64,000 nt of DNA, from NCBI RefSeq assembly GCF_001953305.1, contig NZ_MTFE01000010.1:1312512-1376511 (forward strand). The letters run 5' to 3'. This stretch comes from Cnuella takakiae. Lineage in GTDB: Bacteria > Bacteroidota > Bacteroidia > Chitinophagales > Chitinophagaceae. Under the pieces are notes generated by a model. The model was not told where the DNA came from. It saw only the letters and a program-made list of their open reading frames with translations, and ran no database searches. Within the stretch, counting starts at the first letter, position 1; each line of letters starts with the position of its first letter. Shown in pieces: positions 58,682 through 64,000 of the stretch. Position numbers and translations under genes: made by a program.

Positions 58682-59866
58682 ATGAAAAAAATCATTGTAG
58701 CCTCGGTAATTGCAATTTGCGGATGCAGCAAAGGCAGCTCAGGCGAACCCGAAAAAACGCCCGCAATATCCATTTCAGATGTTGCTACCCGTGAAGGCAA
58801 TACGGGCAAAAATGCTTTCGACTTCGAGGTGCGTTTAAGCAATAGCTTTTCAAAACCCGTAACCGTAAGCTATAGCACCGCCGATGAATTTGCCAAAGGT
58901 GGTGAGGACTTTGTGGCCGTGTCGGGCGGTACTGTAACCATCCCCGCCGGGCAAACAACAGGCAAGATATCCATTGAAGTAAACGGCGACGATGTACGGG
59001 AAGGCAACGAAACTTTTTCCGTGCGTTTGTCCGGCCCGGTAAATGCCACAATCAGCCGCGGAATTGCCAGCGGACGCATTGGAAACGATGACACCCGTAT
59101 CGCTTTCAGCAATGAAGGTTTTGATGCGCCAGCAACTTATCCCGGTTACTCGTTGCTGTGGAGCGATGAGTTCAACGGTACGTCGTTGGACCAGGCTGCG
59201 TGGACCGCCGAAACCGGCGATGGCTGCCCCAACTTGTGCAGCTGGGGCAACAATGAACTGCAGTACTACTCCGGTAGCCCCAATACTATTTTTTTCCAGG
59301 ATGGCAAAATGATCATCGAAGCTGCCAATGAAGCTTTTGGCGGCCGCAACTATACTTCAGCCCGTATCAAAACACAAGGCAAAAAAGCTTTCAAGTATGG
59401 ACGTATTGATATCAGGGCAAAACTGCCGCAAGGCAAGGGCATCTGGCCTGCGTTTTGGCTGATGCCCGAAAACAGCGTATTTGGCGCATGGCCGCGCAGC
59501 GGCGAAATCGACATGATGGAGCTGCTGGGGCACGAACCTAATAAGGTGTATGGCACTGTGCATTTTGGGCCCGGCCCGGGAAGTACGCAAATCAGCCGCA
59601 GCACCGTAAACGCCGCCGGTGCTTTGTCCAACGCCTTTCATGTGTACTCGCTTGAGTGGAAAGAAGACCAGATCCAGTGGCTGATTGACGGCAATGTTTT
59701 TTCAACCATCAGTAAAGCTGATTTGGGTACCAACAATTACCCCTTCAACGAAGCTTTTCACCTGATTGTAAACCTGGCGGTTGGCGGCAACTGGCCTGGC
59801 AACCCCGACGCCAGCACCTATTTTCCGGCGTGGCTGATTGTCGATTATGTTCGGGTATATCAATAA
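58682..59866 (+). CDS. GH16 family glycoside hydrolase (beta-glucanase) with Calx-beta domain
   Basis: Endo-acting hydrolase, most likely on beta-1,3- or mixed beta-glucan. The signal ends ICGC (lipid Cys15). A Calx-beta domain (about 27-135, with VTVSYSTADEFAKGGEDF) is followed by GH16 from about 155 to 394. The active site is Glu275, Asp277 and Glu280 (SGEIDMMELLG, with nucleophile Glu275 and acid/base Glu280). PAFWLMPEN before it fits bacterial laminarinase-type enzymes. 394 residues. No extra carbohydrate-binding module was recognised. Surface-bound in the SusCD locus, it probably makes the oligosaccharides for import. Confidence 0.93.
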   Translation: MKKIIVASVIAICGCSKGSSGEPEKTPAISISDVATREGNTGKNAFDFEVRLSNSFSKPVTVSYSTADEFAKGGEDFVAVSGGTVTIPAGQTTGKISIEVNGDDVREGNETFSVRLSGPVNATISRGIASGRIGNDDTRIAFSNEGFDAPATYPGYSLLWSDEFNGTSLDQAAWTAETGDGCPNLCSWGNNELQYYSGSPNTIFFQDGKMIIEAANEAFGGRNYTSARIKTQGKKAFKYGRIDIRAKLPQGKGIWPAFWLMPENSVFGAWPRSGEIDMMELLGHEPNKVYGTVHFGPGPGSTQISRSTVNAAGALSNAFHVYSLEWKEDQIQWLIDGNVFSTISKADLGTNNYPFNEAFHLIVNLAVGGNWPGNPDASTYFPAWLIVDYVRVYQ

Positions 59867-59973
59867 GCAACTGAGGGCAGCAATGACAGCCTTACAATGC
59901 TTGTTTCATAAATGATTTTTCAAGAAAACTATAGCAGTAACCCTTTTTTCCTCAATTACCATTAACCAATTTC

Positions 59974-60870
59974 ATGATGATGCTGAAGTCAATGGGCTGG
60001 GCCGGGCTTTCTATTGCCCTTACCGGCACCTTTTTCCTTTCGGGCTGCGCTGCCACACAAAACACCGCCAGGACGGCCAGTGAAGCTGCCACCATCTTTT
60101 TCGATGATTTTTCCGGCGCTTCGCTCGACCGGAGCAAATGGAACGTAGTAGTTACCGGCGGTGTAGTAAACAACGAGCAACAGGCTTATGTCGATTCTTC
60201 GTTGACGCTGTACATCGCCAAAGGCAAAGAAGCCGAAGGTGCCCAAAACGGTGCTTTGGTATTGCACCCGCGTTTTGCACCAGGCTTTGTAACCAGGGAG
60301 GGCAAAAAGTTTGACTTTATTTCCGGCCGCATCAACTCACGTGGCAAAGTGGATTTTACCTACGGCACTGCATCGGCCCGCATAAAAATGACTGCAGGCA
60401 CCGGCCTTTGGCCCGCATGGTGGATGCTGGGAAACGGCCGCTGGCCCGATGCAGGAGAAATTGACATCATGGAATATGTGGGTGAAACCGACTGGACCAA
60501 CGCCGCCGTGCACGGCCCCGGCTACTCCGGCGAAACGCCATTTGTAAACAAGTTTTTTTTTACCGGCAAAACAGATGTAACCCAGTGGCATGTGTACTCG
60601 GTGGACTGGACGCCGGACAGCATGTTGTTTAAGGTGGATGGTGTGCTGTTTTACCGCCTTACCAAGCCTATGGTGGCGCATTATGGTAAATGGGTTTTTG
60701 ATAAACCCCAATACCTGATACTCAATTTTGCCCTGGGTGGAATTTATCCGGTTAAGGTAAACGGCATCAAGGAACCCTACTATGGCATTCCGGCCGAAAC
60801 AGTAAACCTGATAAAGGACGGCAAATGCAAAATGCTGGTAGACTGGGTACGGGTATCCGGCGCCCAATAG
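59974..60870 (+). CDS. GH16 family glycoside hydrolase, second enzyme
   Basis: 298 residues, GH16 only. The lipobox FLSGC gives lipid Cys25. Active site: Glu162, Asp164 and Glu167 (GEIDIMEYVG). It differs from the upstream enzyme by having no accessory domain and a WPAWWMLGNGRWPDAGEI lead-in. Such clustered GH16 pairs may split the work between surface and periplasm or between branched and linear substrate. It begins 107 bases after the first GH16. Confidence 0.92.
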   Translation: MMMLKSMGWAGLSIALTGTFFLSGCAATQNTARTASEAATIFFDDFSGASLDRSKWNVVVTGGVVNNEQQAYVDSSLTLYIAKGKEAEGAQNGALVLHPRFAPGFVTREGKKFDFISGRINSRGKVDFTYGTASARIKMTAGTGLWPAWWMLGNGRWPDAGEIDIMEYVGETDWTNAAVHGPGYSGETPFVNKFFFTGKTDVTQWHVYSVDWTPDSMLFKVDGVLFYRLTKPMVAHYGKWVFDKPQYLILNFALGGIYPVKVNGIKEPYYGIPAETVNLIKDGKCKMLVDWVRVSGAQ

Positions 60871-60910
60871 AACGCCACAACATGTTAAGTAATAAAATAT
60901 CATGCTTCAT

Positions 60911-62203
60911 ATGAACAATCGCATCATACTTTTTATAGCCGGCTTCTTATGCACATCGGCAATATTTGCACAAACAGGAACAGCAGCAAAGGGGGCTGTC
61001 AGGGTTGAACTGCGCCAAAGTGAAAACAAGTACCAGTTTTACCGCGATGGCAAGCCTTATTTTGTCAAAGGCGCTGGCGGCAGCGTTTATGCCGATCGCA
61101 TTGCTGCATACGGCGGTAATTCTATCCGTACCTGGGGCACTCGCGGTGCCGAACAGGTACTGGACTCTGCACAGAAATATGGCCTTACTGTGCTGATGGG
61201 GCTCGACGTGGCCCGCGAACGCCACGGCTTTGATTACAATGACTCTGTAGCGGTGCGTAAACAGTTGGAGCGTATCAGGGGCGAAGTGCTGAAATATAAA
61301 GATCATCCAGCCATACTGGCCTGGGGCATTGGCAACGAGCTAAACCTGCAGTACAATAATCCAAAAGTGTGGGATGCGGTAAACGAGATCTCCAAAATGA
61401 TCCACCAACTCGATCCAAACCATCCAACAACAACGGTGCTTGCCGGCGTAAACAAAAACCTCGTAGATCATATAAAAACCCGTTGTACCGATATTGACCT
61501 GCTTTCCATTAACACATACGGCGGCCTGGCAACTTTACCGCGCACCATCGCGGCAAGCGGATGGAACGGTGCTTACATGGTAACTGAATGGGGGCCAACG
61601 GGTCATTGGGAAGGCCTGCAAACGGAGTGGAAGCAACCCATAGAAGAAACCAGCAGCGAAAAAGCTGCCGTGTACCGGAGCCGCTACGAGTATGGCGTTG
61701 AGAACGACAAAGACAAGTGCCTGGGTTCTTATGTTTTCCTTTGGGGCCAAAAGCAGGAGCGAACGCCTACCTGGTACGGGGTGTTTACTGAAAAGGGCGA
61801 AGAATCGGAAGTGGTTGACGTAATGCAGTTTTTATGGTCCGGCAACTGGCCAAAAAACAGGGCACCACACCTGTACTCTTTTCAGCTTGATGGAAAAAAA
61901 GCTACCCAAAATATTTACCTGAAAGCGGGCACTACCTACCCGGTACTGGCAGTTGTTAGTGACCCGGACAACGACAAGCTTAGCTACCATTGGGAACTAT
62001 TGCCTGAACCAACTAAAGTAGGCGAAGGCGGCGACCACGAAGACCGGCCCAAGCCTGTAGTAGGGGTATTTTTTAAAGCAACCGGCGGGCAGGTAACCTT
62101 TAAGGCGCCGGAGCAGGAAGGCGCTTACCGCCTGTTTGTGTATGTAACGGACGGCAACAATAATGTGGCTACGGCAAACATCCCGTTTTATACCAATAAT
62201 TAG
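60911..62203 (+). CDS. Clan GH-A type glycoside hydrolase (GH2-like TIM barrel), secreted
   Basis: 430 residues from ATG at 60911; an ATG at 60902 would add three. A signal peptide (residues 1-20, ending IFA/Q) is followed by a TIM-barrel domain (about 40-310). Two catalytic glutamates are inferred at Glu143 (WGIGNELNL, acid/base) and Glu226 (MVTEWGPTGHWE, nucleophile), the clan GH-A arrangement. The C-terminal 120 residues form a beta-rich domain starting near RAPHLYSFQLDGKKAT. The exact family is unsettled: GH2-type and GH158-like endo-beta-1,3-glucanases are both options in this setting. Confidence 0.8.
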   Translation: MNNRIILFIAGFLCTSAIFAQTGTAAKGAVRVELRQSENKYQFYRDGKPYFVKGAGGSVYADRIAAYGGNSIRTWGTRGAEQVLDSAQKYGLTVLMGLDVARERHGFDYNDSVAVRKQLERIRGEVLKYKDHPAILAWGIGNELNLQYNNPKVWDAVNEISKMIHQLDPNHPTTTVLAGVNKNLVDHIKTRCTDIDLLSINTYGGLATLPRTIAASGWNGAYMVTEWGPTGHWEGLQTEWKQPIEETSSEKAAVYRSRYEYGVENDKDKCLGSYVFLWGQKQERTPTWYGVFTEKGEESEVVDVMQFLWSGNWPKNRAPHLYSFQLDGKKATQNIYLKAGTTYPVLAVVSDPDNDKLSYHWELLPEPTKVGEGGDHEDRPKPVVGVFFKATGGQVTFKAPEQEGAYRLFVYVTDGNNNVATANIPFYTNN

Positions 62204-62768
62204 TTGTTGGGTAGTCGAAACTGAATTTTGGTGGCGTTAGTTTAGATACCTTTCAAAAGGTGGGATCAATCAGAGCACTTGAGTGCTCTTTGATTGCTCC
62301 CACCTTTTTTATGCAACTATCCCTTGTCAACGAATCAGGCTCTAAAGAAAGGTAGCCATCCTATTTGTTGTGTACAACGGGAACAACCTTGACGAACCGT
62401 ATGTATGGTGGCAGATAAGCTACAGCAGAAGGCCCCGGCGAAATCATTCACTATTTTGTATCTATTTATTCTGGAACCCGCATCAATACAGGCGTCTTCA
62501 CTTTTTGTATCGGAAAGTAAGGCTTTCAATTGGGCATGGCCGCATTTTCATAATGCCTATGAAAACTTGTAAAGGTTGCTGATAAGCATGCCTCATTACA
62601 CCTGTTCGTGCCTGAGCAACCAGCATCAATTGTTGCCTTTGTTTGCCACACTGCATTTTGATCTGTATGGAGTCAAGAAAAGGCTTAATGCAGCCATAGC
62701 ATAAGTTATCAGTTTCTGCCGTTACCTTCAAAGGGATATTTTATCTCTTACCTAACCAACGAAACTTC
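62204..62768 (+). other. Intergenic region after the PUL (565 bases)
   Basis: Apart from the large terminator hairpin at 62255-62310 no gene or repeat was identified. The 460 bases after it are AT-rich and include the promoter region of the gene at 62769. Short open frames on both strands have no recognisable features. Confidence 0.55.
62255..62310 (+). terminator. Long hairpin terminator after the GH-A hydrolase gene
   Basis: The sequence AAAAGGTGGGATCAATC-AGAGCACT pairs with AGTGCTCTTTGATTGCTCCCACCTTTT over about 24 base pairs with small bulges and a TGA loop, then T-runs. It closes the glycoside hydrolase unit. Confidence 0.85.
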
Positions 62769-64000
62769 ATGGTCCCTTTTTTACTCCGTTATTCAATGCA
62801 CCGGGTAATCGGTGCATTGCTTTTCCTGTCCGTTTTATTAAGTGCTACACCAGCATGGGCCCAATCGCCAGACTCGGTACTCTTTAAAGATGATTTTAAT
62901 TCGGCCACCCTGGACAACCGCTGGGAAACACCTACTTCCTGGACCATCCAGGCTGGTGCTGCTTACCTGTTTGCCGGCTCCGACAGATGGTTGCGTACCA
63001 ATAAAGGGTATGATCTCCATTCTTACATTATTGAAACGGCAGCCATGGGTTTTACACCTGGCTACCACAGAAAATTCCACATCAGTTTCGGCCAGGCAGA
63101 TGCCTCTTTGCAGCATATGTACATGCTCCAGTACCAACCTGATTTTGGGGGTATTTTGACGCTGGGCAAATCGACCGATAACTATTATCATCCCGAGAAA
63201 CTGGACGAGGGTGTGCTTTATCCCAATCTGGCCGTAGACAGATGGTATAAGTTCAAGATTGCCCGTTATAAAAGCGGTTTGATCCAGGTGTATGTGGATC
63301 GGGGCTCGGGTTATGACAGCAGGCCTTTCCTGGAAGCTATCGATAGCAGTTACCTGCCCATGGGGAAAATAGGGTGGCGGGTAGATACAGAAACTTCTGA
63401 TGAAGCCTTCTTCGTGGATTGGATTTCGGCACGCAAGCCTGCATTTTCGAAACCTGCTGTCAGGGAAAAGCCCGTTGAAGATGCACTGGTAAAACAGGTA
63501 TCAGCCGCCAGCGGCCGGAATTATACCGTTGCCAAACTCGTTAAGGGTACGCGGCCTTATTCGGACCGGGACTATACCATAACGGGTTTCCCCGACTTTA
63601 TGCAGGGTGCTTCTCTGGTACAAACGGCTATGGAGGACAAAAAAAGCAGCGCGGCCACTTTCCTGACTTCGTTTATCAAAAAAAGGGCTGTGTTGTATGT
63701 AGGGTATGATCCAAGGGCCAAAGTCATTCCTGAGTGGCTAAGCACCTGGCATAAAACCGGTGAACGGATCACCCTTACTGATCCCGGCACTGCTTACCTT
63801 GATGTATACAGCAAGGAAGTTTCCTATTGGCAAACCTACCCTTACCCGGTGCAACTGGGAGGGAATATGGCAGCCCCTGCAATGGGATCGCAAATGAACT
63901 ATATTATGGCGGCAATTGAAGTGCCGGAGAGCAATAAGCTTGAAGCCGAAAATGCCCTTTATCAGGGTGCCAGGGTAGCCAGGAATCAGCCGGGTTTTTC
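62769..64000 (+). CDS. Exported multidomain carbohydrate-related protein (cut by the right edge)
   Basis: Open from ATG at 62769 to the window end, at least 410 residues. A signal peptide (with MHRVIGALLFLSVLLSATPAWAQ near residues 10-32, read as MHRVIGALLFL and SVLLSATPAWAQ) is followed by a concanavalin/LamG-like region (about 35-225, LFKDDFNSATLDNRWETPTS, here exactly 20). A second domain follows (about 255-390, GRNYTVAKLVKGTRPYSDRD), and the last visible residues (SNKLEAENALYQGA) resemble the start of a CBM6/CBM35-like module. It lies on the PUL strand but after a terminator, so it could be a separate unit. Confidence 0.75.
   Translation, partial: MVPFLLRYSMHRVIGALLFLSVLLSATPAWAQSPDSVLFKDDFNSATLDNRWETPTSWTIQAGAAYLFAGSDRWLRTNKGYDLHSYIIETAAMGFTPGYHRKFHISFGQADASLQHMYMLQYQPDFGGILTLGKSTDNYYHPEKLDEGVLYPNLAVDRWYKFKIARYKSGLIQVYVDRGSGYDSRPFLEAIDSSYLPMGKIGWRVDTETSDEAFFVDWISARKPAFSKPAVREKPVEDALVKQVSAASGRNYTVAKLVKGTRPYSDRDYTITGFPDFMQGASLVQTAMEDKKSSAATFLTSFIKKRAVLYVGYDPRAKVIPEWLSTWHKTGERITLTDPGTAYLDVYSKEVSYWQTYPYPVQLGGNMAAPAMGSQMNYIMAAIEVPESNKLEAENALYQGARVARNQPGF

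Noticed and set aside
62370-62731. Short open frames on both strands in the gap after the PUL
   Set aside because: They overlap each other, lack start signals and signal peptides, and have no recognisable motif.

Overview
The window looks like a chromosome segment of a Bacteroidota bacterium, most likely of the Chitinophagaceae type. Three things point that way: a SusC/SusD pair with surface lipoproteins, promoters of the TAnnTTTG (-7) class with little Shine-Dalgarno sequence, and an ExbB-ExbD-ExbD-TonB operon. Gene content is dense and mostly housekeeping. No rRNA, tRNA, CRISPR array, IS element or phage gene was seen. Both edges cut through genes.

Layout. 1-3968: an unidentified protein cut by the left edge, an LptF/LptG permease, an exported Mn-type superoxide dismutase and a cation-efflux transporter. 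4035-8744: an OsmC protein, an Rrf2 regulator, a 1-Cys peroxiredoxin and cysH-cysD-cysN for assimilatory sulfate reduction; a symmetrical site in the peroxiredoxin promoter is a good candidate Rrf2 operator. 9203-18994: mostly minus-strand genes (two pseudouridine synthases, an LTxxQ periplasmic protein, RlmN, a DUF2490 protein, Uma2, HisS, a low-molecular-weight phosphatase), plus a plus-strand thiolase and two small exported proteins. 19232-22982: TonB-like protein, small membrane protein, PstS-like lipoprotein and TPR protein in one cluster. 23115-39165: the 14 complex I genes nuoA to nuoN in canonical order. 39451-45778: an FtsX/MacB-type permease, the ExbB/ExbD/ExbD/TonB operon and MnmE. 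46112-64000: a polysaccharide utilisation locus with a one-component sensor-regulator, a surface lipoprotein, SusC, SusD, an FG-GAP/UnbV lipoprotein, two GH16 enzymes with the GEID-x-ME active site and a clan GH-A type hydrolase, suggesting a beta-1,3-glucan such as laminarin. A further carbohydrate-related protein is cut by the right edge.

The most unusual part is the nuo operon. Two different nucleotidyltransferase/HEPN gene pairs (MntA/HepT-type toxin-antitoxin architecture) sit inside it in the same orientation, one between nuoF and nuoG and one between nuoH and nuoI. Each ends exactly at the start codon of the next nuo gene. A VOC-family gene is also inserted between nuoE and nuoF.

The second unusual theme is a population of intergenic repeats. 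Most gaps of 50-180 bases, including many inside the nuo operon, hold a short sequence built on a strict 7-base (sometimes 8- to 10-base) period that also folds back on itself. The sequences differ from gap to gap but the period is kept, as in the heptamer STRR repeats of heterocystous cyanobacteria. Further inverted repeats (33, 37 and 44 bases) and two approximately 180-base elements with C-rich inverted ends were found.
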